The notes: generated by a model from the sequence alone, not told the origin. Counted from the stretch's first letter, positions 1 to 10,859 are shown. The stretch is 64,000 bases of DNA from Macrothele yani (GCA_039090855.1 CM077023.1:78653127-78717126); one strand, 5' to 3'. Numbers and translations: made by a program.

Positions 1-245
1 GAGAGATGCATGCTTGGTGTAAACAGGAGAGATAAGAGGAACTCGTGGTTAAGGAAAATGGCAAGAGTGGAAGACATAATTATCAGAGTAAATTCTCCGA
101 AATGGCAATGTGCGAAACATATTGCGAGAAGGACAAACAACCGAAATTTTAGATTGGATACCAAGGGACAGCAAAAGACCCAGAAGAAGACCACGTGGTA
201 GGTGGATGGATGGAATGCGAAAGCATGCGACAGTGACATGGAGGA
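1..245 (+). pseudogene. RTE LINE ORF2, 3' fragment
   Basis: The translation matches the C-terminal tail of the RTE polyprotein seen at 37.5-40.7 kb on the minus strand. Shared landmarks are LGV, RRDK, NSW, RKM, RVEDI, IRV, KWQ, a histidine-alanine-arginine-arginine motif, and an arginine-rich stretch before the stop. The window edge cuts it on the left. Several frame changes (IPRDS instead of IPRDR, a stop after the TTW stretch) show that it is dead. The copy ends near a short direct repeat, GTTAGATATAATGAAA, present twice at about 245-281. No RT core lies in the visible part. Confidence 0.8.
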
Positions 246-432
246 GTTAGATATAATGAAATGCCGTTAGATATAATGAAAATTCCTCTGCATTAATGTG
301 CATGGAAAAAAAGCAGATAAAAAAAAAATACTGGAACATTACTAGTAACGGATTTTTTTTTTTTTTTTTTTTTTTCATTTTAATGCTTAGGTTCTGAATT
401 TCAAACATCAAACATGCCGGAGGTAAGGGATT

Positions 433-650
433 GTACGACCCCTTTTGTCCGAGTGGTCAGAGACGTAATTTTCGAATAGTCGTCCGAGCTAGGTCCAGAT
501 TCACGGCGGAGATGGAGCACGGTTGGTGCGTTTGCCTCACGGCGCTGGGTCACTCCTCTCTCTGGAACGGTGGCCCCAAATTTGGAGCTGGCAACTGCTT
601 ATAGCCCTCAGAGATTCTCATGATGGTCGTAACCCACATAAAAAACCAGA
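433..650 (+). repeat. Diverged tRNA-derived SINE (family S1), plus orientation
   Basis: The downstream part reads as the reverse complement of the body of the minus-strand SINE copies: a CTCTCTGGAAC block, then ACTGCTTATAGCCC, then a GGTCGTAACCC block. The upstream part has an A-box-like GAGTGGTC and a weak B-box-like segment. It is clearly older and more diverged than the copy that follows at once in the opposite orientation, so the pair makes an imperfect head-to-head arrangement. Confidence 0.55.
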
Positions 651-662
651 AAGATGACACCG

Positions 663-900
663 AATTTTCGGGTGTTTTTTTTTGATTGGAGGTTTAACGA
701 CCACAGTGAGCAACTCAATGGGCTATAAGCAGTCGCCCGTCCCTAATTTAGGGTCACTGGTTCCAGGGAAGGGAGAGAGCCAGTGCCGTAAGACAAACAC
801 AACATCCATGCCTCACCGTGATTCGAACCCGGACCCCGTTCGGACGAATGATCAGAGGCCATCGCTAAAACCACTGCGCCACCGGGCAATTTTCGGGTGT
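663..900 (-). mobile_element. tRNA-derived SINE (family S1) with 13-bp target duplication
   Basis: The insert is 676-887. Read on the minus strand it starts with a tRNA-like head (A-box region near GCGCAGTGG, B-box GGTTCGAATC with a change). A conserved body follows and ends in GGTCGTTAAACCTCCAATC and an A-run. It is flanked by AATTTTCGGGTGT at 663-675 and 888-900, a perfect 13-bp duplication. Such duplications are the mark of LINE-machinery retroposition. This is the clearest of at least eight S1 copies in the window and gives the consensus limits, about 212 bp. Confidence 0.9.
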
Positions 901-1653
901 AATAAGCACGTCTTTTGAATCCGTTCTGACGCAAATTAAATTTATGAAAGCTATTCAAAGTCAATGGAACCGGTATGGAAAACAATAGATCTGAAGAAAG
1001 AAAGAAGATTTTCAATCGGCTTTTTGATCCCTCAGACATTGCTGTAAACGGAATCTTGAGCTTACGAACTCTTAGAAACAGAGATATCGACAAAAATAAG
1101 ATGTGACTTTACGTCCCCTGGTGGGAGAACCATGCATTATTTTGGGAAGAAAGTATTCCCAAAAGGTTTATCCATATAAGCGGTATCGGTCGAAGAAAAA
1201 AAAAATTAGTCGAGTTTTCAGGAGCCCAGATTTTGCAACAAATACTTCAGAAGCAGAAATTAACACTTATGACCCCTGGTGGCTAAACCAATCTTACCAA
1301 ACGTTAGAAATTATGTGAAAAATATTTTCCATCAGGTCCTGTATGCGATACAGGAAGAATTTTTCAAATCAGAGCTTTAGGAGCAGAAATAACGCGGAAA
1401 AGCAATTTACCTTTGTGCCCCCTACCGGAAAGTCTATGATTTATTTGAAAATTTGAATTCATAGGAAAAACATTTCGCATCGGAAACACTATCCAACAAA
1501 GAAGGAATTTTTCAAATCGTACTCTTAAACGTAGAGATATTGACAAAAATAAGATATACATCTACGCCCCCTGGCGTAGAAACCATGCATTTTTTCAAGA
1601 AGAAAATGTTCCTAAAAGGTTTGTCCACATGAGTAGTATCGGTCAACAAACTA

Positions 1654-3197
1654 CACTGCTGGACAATTGCTAAGGACGGATCATAAACGGCTATATAGCG
1701 CATAAAAAAGTAAGTGTGGTTGGATGCCAAGTGAAACTAATTAATGTCAGAATGCCAGGACATTACATGAAAGACAATTTATTGTGCTCTGAAATCCAGA
1801 AGGCTTTGGCACGTGTTCAAGGGACAAACAGGCCATTTTGTGCCGAATACGTAAACGTGAAAAATGCAATTACCGTCAGCAGGCGTTCCGGCGTAAGATG
1901 TCAATACGGGATATGGCCACCATGGAGGGCGATGCAAGATTCCACACGTCGTGTCATGCTTTGCACAACATTACCAAGCAGCTGTTGGGGTAATTTATCC
2001 CATTCCTCTGTCAGTGCACGGATGAGGGTGTCCTTGTTTATTGGAGGGCATTGGCGACCAGCGAGACTCCTCCCCAAAGCATCCCACACATTTTCAATGG
2101 GATTCAGATCTGGAGAACGTGCTGGCCATACCAGGCCAGCACGTTATATCCTCGCTCTCAAGACACTCCTGGACAGCGACTGCTCGATGACATGTTGCGT
2201 TGTCGTCCATGAAAATAAATCTATCACCGACAGCACCACAATACATGCGAACATGAGGTAGCAGAACATCATTAATGTATCGTTGGCCAGTCATAGTTCC
2301 AGTTGGAAGCACATAGAGGGACGTACGGCCATTGATCATGATGCCAGCCCATACCACGACGCTACATGTCGGATATCGGTCCCTTTATTGTATGTTTGCT
2401 GGACAATATGCAGTACCACTATCACGCCAGATCAGTTGTCGTCGACAATCGGACGATAGACTGTATCTACTCTCATCTGAGAAGACGACAGCAGACCAGT
2501 CGTTATCAGTCTAATTGCGATGTTGATGGCACCATTGCAAACGGGCGGTACCTTGACGTCTGGACAATGGGATGCACACAACAGGACGGCGGGCGTATAT
2601 TCCTCCTTCATGCAAACGTCTGGTGACAGTTTTTCGGGAGATCCGCTTGCCAGTAGCAGCCATAAACTGATTTGCTACCTCACTAGCTGTGCTGCGCCGG
2701 TGTCTTTTTGTTGATAGCACTATGTACCGATCTTCTGCAGGTGTCGTACTGCGAACACGACCTCCCCCCGTGACGTTTGCTACACTCTCCATTTGTTTGA
2801 AATGATTTCCAAAGCCTTGAAACAACACTGTGGCTGACGTCGAATTCCCTGGCAACATCTGTTATTTTTCGCCCTTCTTCAATCTTGCCAATAATACGGC
2901 CACGCGTAAAATCATCAAGGTGATGTCGGGAAGACATACTGAAAATTGCAAGTTCGTCAATTGATTCTTTTCCTTTCAACTTTGCGTTTGAACAACAACG
3001 GTCAACACGCGTCAAATCCTTTATATCTCTTATCAGCGCTATAACGTCACGAACAAGTTCGGCAATCCAAAATTTGTATACGCACAACACGTCTTACTGT
3101 ATCCCCCACTTATGCTAATTTCCACATTTTCCTGCCTTCCATTTTATAGTTGCTATCGTTGCTATTGTCATCCGTCCTTAGCAATTGTCCGGCAGTG
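1654..3197 (-). mobile_element. Tc1-like transposon, family A copy 1, complete with TIRs and TA
   Basis: The terminal inverted repeats are nearly perfect over about 28 bp: CACTGCTGGACAATTGC at the left, with its complement ending GTCCGGCAGTG at the right. TA flanks both ends (1652-1653 and 3198-3199). The length, 1,544 bp, is normal for Tc1. It sits inside a satellite monomer whose sequence resumes on the other side, so it arrived after the satellite formed. A second copy is at 62.4 kb. Confidence 0.95.
1901..2937 (-). pseudogene. Tc1 transposase, family A copy 1 (DD34E, frameshifted)
   Basis: Tc1 transposases bind their terminal repeats and cut and paste the element in the nucleus. The chosen start is the ATG at 2937 (MSSRHHLDDF). 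An N-terminal helix-turn-helix region follows (GRIIGKIEEGRKITDVAREF, then VSRLW). The catalytic motifs are FSDES, MDDNATCH and SPDLNPIENVWD; the last is damaged here. In the family A copy at 62.4 kb, D and E are separated by 34 residues. Two lesions are visible. One is a six-base G run near 2764-2769 where five keeps the frame. The other is a local rearrangement at 2116-2145 that replaces the residues between the last D and SPDLN. The C-terminus is intact and ends GGHIPY. Inactive. Confidence 0.9.
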
Positions 3198-4060
3198 TAT
3201 ATATTTTTTTTTCAATCGAGATTTTAGAAGCTCCTATTTTGCTGCAAATACAACAGAAGCGGAAATTAAGGTTTACGCCACCTGGTGGCCAAACCATTTC
3301 TTACAAAAATTAGAAAATGTGTGCAAACGATTTCCCATCAGGAGCTGTATGCGGTGCAGAAAGAATTTTTCAAATCGGAGGTTTAGAAGCAGAAATATAG
3401 GGGGAAACGCCATTTATATTTACGCCCCCTAGCGGAAAGTCTATGAATTACTTGAAAATTTTGAAATTATGTCAACCACATGTCACACTAGAAACACCAT
3501 CCAACAAAGAAGGAATTTTTCAAATCGGACTCCTAGAAGTAGAGATATTGACAAAAATAAGATGTACATCTACGCCCCCTGGCGGAGAAACGAATATTTT
3601 AAGAAGAAAATATTCCAAAAAGGTTTATCGATGTGAGTGGCATCAGTCCACGAAATAATTTTTTCAATCGATATTTTAGAAGCTCCGATATTATGGCAAA
3701 TACGTCAGAAGCAAAAATTAACACTTACGCCCCTGGTGGCCAAAGTGTTCTTTATCAAAAATTTGAAATTATATGCAAAAGATTTTCCATCAGGAGATGT
3801 AACCGCTGAAGAAAAAAAATTTCAAATCGGAGTTTTAGAAGAAGTTATCGGGGAAAATGTAATTTACTTTTACGCCCCCTAGTGGAAAATCTATGCGTAA
3901 TTTGAAAAAGGAACTATATCTAAAATTACTCTTCGACATAAATGGAATCTAAAGAAAATTATTTTTTTTCAATCGAATGTTTAGAAGCAAATATGTGGAA
4001 TGAAACGTATTTTTGAATTCGACATCTGCATTTACGCCCCTCTACCGGCGAAATTGTACA

Positions 4061-5321
4061 TCATAAAGAAAAAAACGAAATAAGGGATCATTTACATATT
4101 TCAAGCTTCCCAATGCAAAAAGAATTTTTCAAATTGGATTAATAGTTGCCGAGAGATCGTGGGTACAGACGGACAAACCGATAACAGAAGCACGATCTTT
4201 TTTTACAAAAGACGTGCTAAAAAGAGGTACAAGAAGAATTTAACCCCCCCCTTCTTCGAGAAAAAAAAAGAAAAGAAAGAACAACCACCGGGCAAGTGCC
4301 ACTAGAGTGATAACATGTTTATGCTTCATACTCGAGGAAAAATAAAGTTCGATTCCTATTTCACGATCTAATAATTGAAAGAAACTGTATATATAAAATA
4401 AGTTGATTAATGAGGAAAATATTAACCTGACTTATGTTGTGGGCACAAGAGAGAAAGAAAACGTTAAAAAAGTTAAATGAGAAAATCGTTATGCAGACTT
4501 TATTTGCCAAGACATTTATCATTTCAAAATCAGAAGTTGTGTACGTCATATATTTTATATCTTTTAATGCTGAATTTTACGAAGCAAAAGTCTGACCTCA
4601 TTTAAAAACAAAAGAAAGAAAAATGGAATTTAAGAGATCAAGAGCATGCAAAAAATTTAAAATACAAATAAATTCTTCCGAACCAGTATTTCCTTTTGAA
4701 AGTATTCGGAAAACTCACCATTGAAAATTCGCCACAAAAGCGTTTTAGAAAAATCAATAAAAAATAAATATAACATAAACCTCGGGACTAAAAAAAAAAA
4801 TTCTGCTCTCCGAGCATATTTGCCAGCATTATCTCGACAAATATGCCCTGTGAAAGAAATTTAGCACACACTAGGGAGATCATTTTCTGAAATCTGGAGC
4901 AAAGTGTGTTGTGGCAGTTGGGATGACGCTAATTCTACGGCCCAAGTAAGCATGTTGCATCAATAAAACGAAAAGCTCACAAAACTGTCGAACCCCGAAA
5001 TACGAGAGATTGAGTCATATTTGGATTTCTTTTTAATATACAGAAACTGAATTAAAAGAATTAAAATATCATTTTCTCACTGTGATAAGGTGCATCTTAT
5101 CACTATTCATAAAACGCCATGATTTTATCAGTCACTTACGAAGGGTTTAAATGAGCACCAAAAATTACGATATCCATTCATGCGGTACCCATTTATAACA
5201 AGTACTACATTATACTATGTTTATTTCAGTGATTCGTCAATCGCTTATAGCGTGTTTTGAAAAAAATGCCTGGTAGGCTAGTTGAATATTCCAGAGTCAA
5301 AACATATCCACATTCTTAATA
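4061..5321. other. Unassigned AT-rich interval
   Basis: The region contains A-rich and T-rich tracts, a C run near 4244-4251, and short open frames only. I see no transposon ends, tRNA-like segment or protein motif. Confidence 0.5.
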
Positions 5322-5379
5322 CACTGTGTGGAAAAGGTGATTGGACACTAAGTAAATAGAAAAACAGTATTGTATTTAC

Positions 5380-6405
5380 ATCAGTAGCGGATAAGTCCTC
5401 CATTTGCAGAGATTACAGCAACCACCCGTCAAAGTAAACTGTCCACAAGTCAATGGAGTACGGAGAGTCGCATGCTCCTTCATTCAGTCTTTAGTACATC
5501 GACCAACTAACTGTCAGTGAAGATGGTCGTGTTGGTCTAGACCTCACCCGTCGTTCAATTTGATTCCATTGGTGTTCAGTGGGATTGAGATCCGGACTCT
5601 GAACAGGCCAGTCCATCCGCGAGACCTGGTTTTTCTCATATTACTCCATTGTAGCCCTAGAAGAATGGCAAGTGACATTGTCGTCCTGGAAGAGACAATC
5701 GTCGTGTCCATAGAGTTGCCACAACGTTGGGAGTATTGAGTTATCCAGGATATCTCTGTACAGCACAGGGTTTATTTTGCCATGGATGACAACCAGTGGA
5801 CCTACATGGTACCAGTTGAAACAGCTCCATACTCTAACTCCACCTCCTCCGTGCTTCATAGTCGGCACTGTACACTCCGGAAGCAGACGTTCTCTGTGTA
5901 ACCGCCAAACCCAGACACGTCCATCCAATTAGAATAATGTGAAGCGGGATTCGCCGTTCCATAACACCTGCAGCCATTGCTCCAATGTCCAATTTTTGTG
6001 CTGCTGACACCATCGTAGCCGCAGGACTTTATTGGTCTTTGTGATGAGAGGTTTATGGGTGGCTACTCCGCCGTGATACTCGAGTGCATGGGCATCTCTT
6101 CGAAGTGTGTTGGTGGAGACCACAACATCTGTGGCCATCTGGAACTGATGGGCTATTGTGTGCATTTTTTCTGGGACGAGAAGCCGGATCTCCTCCTTAA
6201 GAACCCTCCGGTTCCTGGGTTGTAGTTTCGTGGCTCTTCCAGGGCGAGGTGAATTCCTGCAATGCCCCGTCTTCTTCCGCTTGTTGATGACAAAGGCCAC
6301 TGTCGATTTAGTGACCTGTCTGACATCAGCAATGCTTCTTATATGCTCATACCTCCAATTCAGCAGAACGCCCTTTTCGAACTCTGAGAGCTCTCTTGCT
6401 AGCCA
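5380..6405 (-). pseudogene. Tc1 transposase, family B copy 1 (DD34E, stops)
   Basis: The N-terminal part reads ELSEFEKGV then KSTVAFVINK, a Tc1-type helix-turn-helix region. It is followed by SPRPGRATKL, a GRPR-like hook. The catalytic block reads NGESRFTLF, with the first acidic residue changed from the usual DES. Next come FQDDN and SPDLNPTEH, and 34 residues separate D from E when the in-frame stop is counted. In-frame stops occur at 5929-5931 and just after the CHSSRATME segment near 5640. A small insertion shifts the start region. The C-terminal tail (VVAVISANGG) is recognisable but has another stop. Nonfunctional. Confidence 0.85.
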
Positions 6406-6414
6406 TTTTATCAG

Positions 6415-6745
6415 CGATTGATCTGAGCAGATCAGATCATATGCAGAGGATTTTAGGAAGAGTGTGTCTGACCCCAGGTCTTAAACAACCCTTAGAAATA
6501 GGAAGCTAGGAGATTTCGGCAAGAGTGCTCGATAGGAAAGTCACACGGAAGCGAGCTAGAAGACGCCCTTATTTACTACCGGGGTGCCAGTACCCGGGGT
6601 CCGACAGCTTAACGTGCCCATCTGAGGAAAGGCGGGTATTTAGTGTTTCCAACGTTCGTACCTGCCCAGGATCGAACTTGAGGTTATCTCCATGGCAGTC
6701 ACGAACGCTGACCACTAGGCCACCCACCGCCCGATTGATCTGAGC
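6415..6745 (-). mobile_element. tRNA-derived SINE (family S2) with perfect 14-bp target duplication
   Basis: The insert is 6429-6731. CGATTGATCTGAGC occurs at 6415-6428 and again at 6732-6745. On the minus strand the head reads as a tRNA-like sequence (GTGGCCTAGTGGTCAGCG A-box region, then a weak B-box near GTTCGATCC). The body differs from S1. It lies within the 5' part of the Tc1 element, so it is younger than that element. A truncated relative is at about 21.03-21.15 kb. Confidence 0.88.
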
Positions 6746-6848
6746 GTGTTCCCGTTGCCGTTTTTATACCTTATCGACCACGTGTCTGCTGCGGGAGCAC
6801 ACCATTGTGCCTGCGTGGAGGTGTCCAACCACTTTTGTCCATATAGTG

Positions 6849-7380
6849 TATAAAAACGCATCAACAGAAAAGGTTCGTAACAAAGCCAATTAAGTTAATG
6901 AGCATGTCATTCCTGAAATATTTTCAAAGAAGTGAATTATTAAAATTATGTGATGTTAACATGTGTAACTGCAAATCTATTGACCAATCTAATTTCAAAG
7001 AGAGATTCACGATCTCAGACATCTCATGAAATAAATTCGAAATTTATCGCAAGCGATGGAGCTCAAAGATACAATGCTTACATTGCGTAACTACATTTGT
7101 TTAATCCGAGAAGAAAAAAGCATGTTAAAAGGAAAAAGTTGCTTCACATATTAGGCAAACTTACAAGAAACAACCCGAGAAAAAGAAAGCATGATTATTT
7201 TTTCGTGACTGTTACAGTTATCTTTATTAAAACTAAAAAAATTATAATACAAATACCAGCTTTTCTGAGCACTTCTGGCATTAATAATCAATGAGAAATA
7301 ACGTTAGTCACTTCTAAATAAATGAGAACTAATCACATTTGTACGATAGAAGCGAGGCATGAAACTGTCATATATCTATT
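6849..7380. other. Unassigned AT-rich interval
   Basis: There are no recognised repeats or motifs. A 65-residue lysine-rich open frame at 7097-7294 looks like chance. Confidence 0.5.
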
Positions 7381-9994
7381 AGGCTTGATTCTTATTGTTG
7401 TTTTTTTATTGAGGGTTTAACGACCACCGTGAGCAACTCGATGAGGTATAAGCAGTCGTTCGTCCCTAATTTAGGGTCACTGGTTCCAGAGAAAGGAGAG
7501 AACCAGTGCCGTAAGATTGGTTGGCTGATTTTTATGGCGCAAGGGTCATTCATGCTTGGCCAAAGAGCGCCAGGCCCAAGACCATCAAAGAAAGATATTT
7601 AAAAACATGGTATAAGAGTTAAAAACAGGCTGATGTCGTAAAAGTAAAAAATGAGACCGAGGAAAAGATTAAAAACTAGATCAGTTTAAAAAAATCAATG
7701 TGTTTTAAAAACAAAAAGACGGAGGATGTATCACATTGGTCACCCAAGATCCTCCGCAGCGTGGCTGTGCTATCGCCTAACAAATGGGAACAGAAATGAT
7801 GAAAGCGATTATCACGAAACCTAACACAACAACATAGAATATGAGTGCCAGTGAGTCGGCAATTGCATGTCTCACACATCGGCGCAGTATCGCTACACAG
7901 CAAGAAGCGTCGGTTGAAACAACAATGCCCAATGCGGAGACGTGCAAGTATAACCTCCTCACGACGGTTTGTTCGCAAACTAGATGGCCATGGTCCGATC
8001 TGTGGTTTGATGAAGAGAAGTTTGTTCCTGCCCTGTTGAGACTAGAAAGACCAGCCATGATGAATGCCCGGATGCCAGGACGAAAAACTCTAAACAACAG
8101 CGCCATAGGCAACTGCCAGCTCGTTACCCCGAATCCTAACATGGCCCGGAACCTACCAGAATCGGACCAGGAATCCAGAATCAGTCAAAGTCCGCTGGAG
8201 GTGACAAACATCTCTGGTGACTGGAGAATCCTTGCCCTCAGAAGATACAACTTGGATGACATATTGGGAGTCAATGCAAAGCTTGGCGCGACGATGTGGT
8301 CCAGGCTGGATGTGATGCAAGGCGAGGAGATCCGCATGAATCTCTGCCGAGAAGACTGCCACTTCCGAAGGAAGACTCTCAGCACAGGTCGTATCACCGC
8401 ACACAAATGCAGAGCCTACAACATCACCGAATCTCGAGCCATCGGTGAGCACAGGCACGAAATCGGGATGGAGCGAAAGATGCTCGGAAAAAAACTTGCT
8501 GGCACACTTGTGCAGGCGGGGAAGACTTGGGCCACACAGAAAGAGAAAGATCAGCAATTGCCTGAACTAGCTGCCAAGGGGGATCAATAAAAGCCTTGGC
8601 CACACCAATCAGCGACAGATCAAGGCCAGCACCGCGCACCATGTTCGACAGACGAATCTCAAAAGTGGGAATACAAGAAGGGCGGTTGGAAAACAAGCAA
8701 ACACATTGTGGCTGGAATACGGGAGCATGCAGTGGATGATCAGGTAGAGATTTCAGCTTGGTATAGAACTGGAGAGACAGTTGCTGACAGCGAAGGCATA
8801 ATAGCGGGTCATTAGACTCGGCATAAAGACTGTACACGGGAGACGTACGGAAGGCTCCGATGCAAAGGCGCAGAGCCTGGTGATGAACGGGATCGAGAAG
8901 CTTTAAGACAGAATGCTGATCTGATCCGTACGTCACATAGCCATAGTCCAACCTTGAACGGACAAGAGAGTGAATAAATGCAAAGCATCGAGCACCTGTC
9001 AGCCGCACACGACGTACCGGAGAGTACCTTCAGGATACTCAATGAACGCATGCACTTTAACTTCAAGGATAGAATGTGAGGTACAAAGGTGAGTGTGCGG
9101 TCGAAGGTTATTCCCAGAAACTTTAACCTCTGGAACCACAGGAATAGTATTGCTGCCCAGACGGAAGTGAGGGTCCAGGTGAAGACCTCGTGTGCGGCAA
9201 AAATGCACACAAACAGTTTTCTGGGACTAGAAGCCGAAACCATTGCGAGAAGCCCAAAAAGAGGTCTTATTAATGCCAGACTGCAACTGCCTCTCAATAG
9301 TGCGCATTTTCGAAAGAAGCATGGGAAATCTGAAGATCATCCACATACATAGTCCCACGAACCATCGGAGGAAGCAATGTGAAAATGTGATTGACACGAA
9401 GGATGAAGAGAGTGACTGATAAGATTGAGTCCTGAGGGACACCCTGCTCTCTTGAGAGTAAAGCGTAGAGAGGGTCGAACCGACGCGCACACGGAACGTC
9501 CGGTTCTGGAGAAAACCAGTAATAAAAGTTGATAAGTTATCCTGCAATCCGCAGTCGTCAGATCACGGATAATGCCATAGCTCCAAGTGCGATCGTACGC
9601 CTTTTCCATGTCAAAGAACACGGAGACCATGTGTTGATGTCGTACAAACGCTTCCCTGATAGATGTTTCAAGGCGAAGGTGATGATCAGTGGCAGAGCGA
9701 AGACGACGGTATCCGTTCTGGTGACATAAGTTGATGGAGTTCAAGAAAAAAGATGAGACGAAAATTGATGATACGTTCGAGAACTTTGCAGAAGCAGCTC
9801 GTCATAGTCATCGGTAGGTAATTGAACGGTTCGTCGGATCTTTACCAGGTTTGAGAACCGGTATAACAATACCAGTGCTGTAAGAAAAACACAACATACA
9901 TGCCTCATCGGGTTTCGAACCCGAACCTTGCTCGGAGGAATGGTCAGAAGCCAGCTCCTAGACCACTGCACCACCGAGGCGGCTAGGTTTGATT
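7380..9994 (-). mobile_element. SINE S1 copy split by a LINE insertion
   Basis: The 3' half of the SINE is at 7391-7515 and the tRNA-like head is at 9885-9983. Together they make one S1 copy interrupted at the conserved CCAGTGCCGTAAG position. Outside the SINE, TAGGCTTGATT (7380-7390) and TAGGTTTGATT (9984-9994) form an 11-bp duplication with one mismatch. This confirms that the two halves were one insertion. Confidence 0.88.
7516..9870 (-). mobile_element. 5'-truncated I/Jockey-like LINE with RT and RNase H, pseudogene
   Basis: Non-LTR retrotransposon copying RNA by target-primed reverse transcription. Going 5' to 3' on the minus strand the decayed reading frame shows the following. An RT block reads RSATDHHLRLETS, then VSVFFDMEKAYD. 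A YVDD catalytic box follows near 9345-9360, in another frame. A thumb/linker region contains LDPVHHQALRLCIGAFRTSP. An RNase H-like stretch contains DGSRFGDVVGSA then SAEIHADLLAL. A cysteine-rich tail (CETCNC, then HILCCC) follows. Multiple frameshifts are present. ACCAGTGCCGTAAG at 7502-7515 and ACCAGTGCTGTAAG at 9871-9884 flank it, so the insert is about 2.36 kb, truncated within RT. It ends 3' in CAGCCAACCAAT with no poly(A). Confidence 0.88.
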
Positions 9995-10394
9995 AAATCA
10001 ACACGATCGGAAGGTTTTCAAGCACTATTATTATTCACGATACTTCTCACTGAGAATATGCTTGGATCTGCAGAGGAGGCAACATTCATTCCAAGTCCGT
10101 ATATGTTGCGCCCAGACAGAGGAGCGGTCATCAAAGTGGGATATTCATGGCCGCCAAACGCCTGCACAATTGACTGCTAAGCCTTACTGGAAAAAATGCC
10201 ATGTTTTCAGTTTGTTTTCCTACTTTTTTAGTAAGAATAATTTTCTTCAGAGTCATAAAAAGGTGGAAAAGTATCTTGTTTGACCTTTTAAATCATAACT
10301 TTTTCCAGTTATGAGCTCATGAGTCAGACCCCTGCCTAACTAATGAATGGAAAACTACCATAGGCCCTATATTACCACTATTCTAACCTTTTTT
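9995..10394. other. Unassigned interval
   Basis: Short open frames only, with no recognisable domain. It lies between the split SINE and a decayed SINE piece. Confidence 0.4.
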
Positions 10395-10485
10395 CTTCCT
10401 GTGTTTAACGACCCCGGAGAGCATTCAAGGTTATAAAGGGTACCCTGCCTTAATATAGGGCCAGTGCTTTCAGGGAAAAGACGAA
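10395..10485 (-). repeat. Decayed SINE S1 body fragment
   Basis: It keeps the order GTTTAACGACC, GAGCA, GGTTATAA, TATAGGGCCAGTG, CAGGGAAAAG of the S1 body, with many substitutions. The tRNA-like head is missing. Confidence 0.55.
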
Positions 10486-10754
10486 ACTAGAATGAAATGA
10501 AAAAAGAACACCACATTGTAAAAAATAAGTTGTGTGAATTCACGGAAAATTCCTGAAAATAACGTACGTGCAGCAAAGTTACGGGTAGGTGACCGTCTTT
10601 TAATGAAATTTCGATTTTTAAAAGTTAGATTTTTTAACTTACATATTTGCACAGATTTTCTGCAGTCAGTAATTCCATTTATTTCAGAAAAGTCCGTTTC
10701 GTGTTTTTCTATATTTATACAGAAATTTCGCAAAATCGAAGACTGAAAATTTCA

Positions 10755-10858
10755 GCCGTTGCACCAGATAATTCTTTCGTCTCGGTAGGATTCGATCCAA
10801 GGTCGTTTGGGTTGGCTCAACAGATACTGGGTGTCTTAACCACTGAGCCAGAATTACT
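10755..10858 (-). repeat. tRNA-like SINE head or tRNA pseudogene
   Basis: On the minus strand TGGCTCAGTGGTTAAGACAC resembles a pol III A-box region. GGATCGAATCC about 45 bases later resembles a B-box. I cannot fold a convincing acceptor stem, so a SINE head is likelier than a working tRNA. Confidence 0.5.
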
Positions 10859-10859
10859 C

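Larger units (their letters stand above)
1040..4060. repeat. Satellite of ~150-bp monomers in a trimer higher-order pattern, split by a Tc1 element
   Basis: Ten monomers carry a common core, TTTTTCAAATCGGA, then TTTAGAAGCAGA, then ACGCCCCCTGGTGG. Core sites lie at 1111, 1269, 1415, 1564, 3275, 3422, 3572, 3727, 3872 and 4034. Removing the 1,546 bp of Tc1 plus TA, the steps are about 145-165 bp. Monomers come in three recurring types, giving a repeat of about 460 bp: one contains GATATTGACAAAAATAAGAT, one contains GCAAATAC and AGAAGC, one contains GGAAAGTCTATG. The core resembles the reverse complement of the CTCF core motif. It has no credible coding capacity; short open frames here are repeat artefacts. 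Confidence 0.85.
5322..6848 (-). mobile_element. Tc1-like transposon, family B copy 1, with nested SINE
   Basis: The left end is CACTGTGTGGAAAAGG and the right end ends TTTTGTCCATATAGTG. They are imperfect inverted repeats, and TA lies outside each (5320-5321, 6849-6850). The length is 1,527 bp, of which about 317 bp is a later SINE with its duplication. Protein similarity to the transposon at 51.7 kb places both in one family. Confidence 0.9.

Noticed and set aside
676..887. Functional tRNA gene
   Set aside because: Clear A- and B-box similarity, but the structure continues into a conserved SINE body and recurs with target duplications.
1716..2261. 181-codon plus-strand open frame
   Set aside because: Antisense of the Tc1 transposase; the same shadow appears at 63436-63741.
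7841..8590. 249-codon plus-strand open frame
   Set aside because: It is antisense to the LINE RNase H and linker region, whose minus-strand motifs are recognisable; no known domain on the plus strand.
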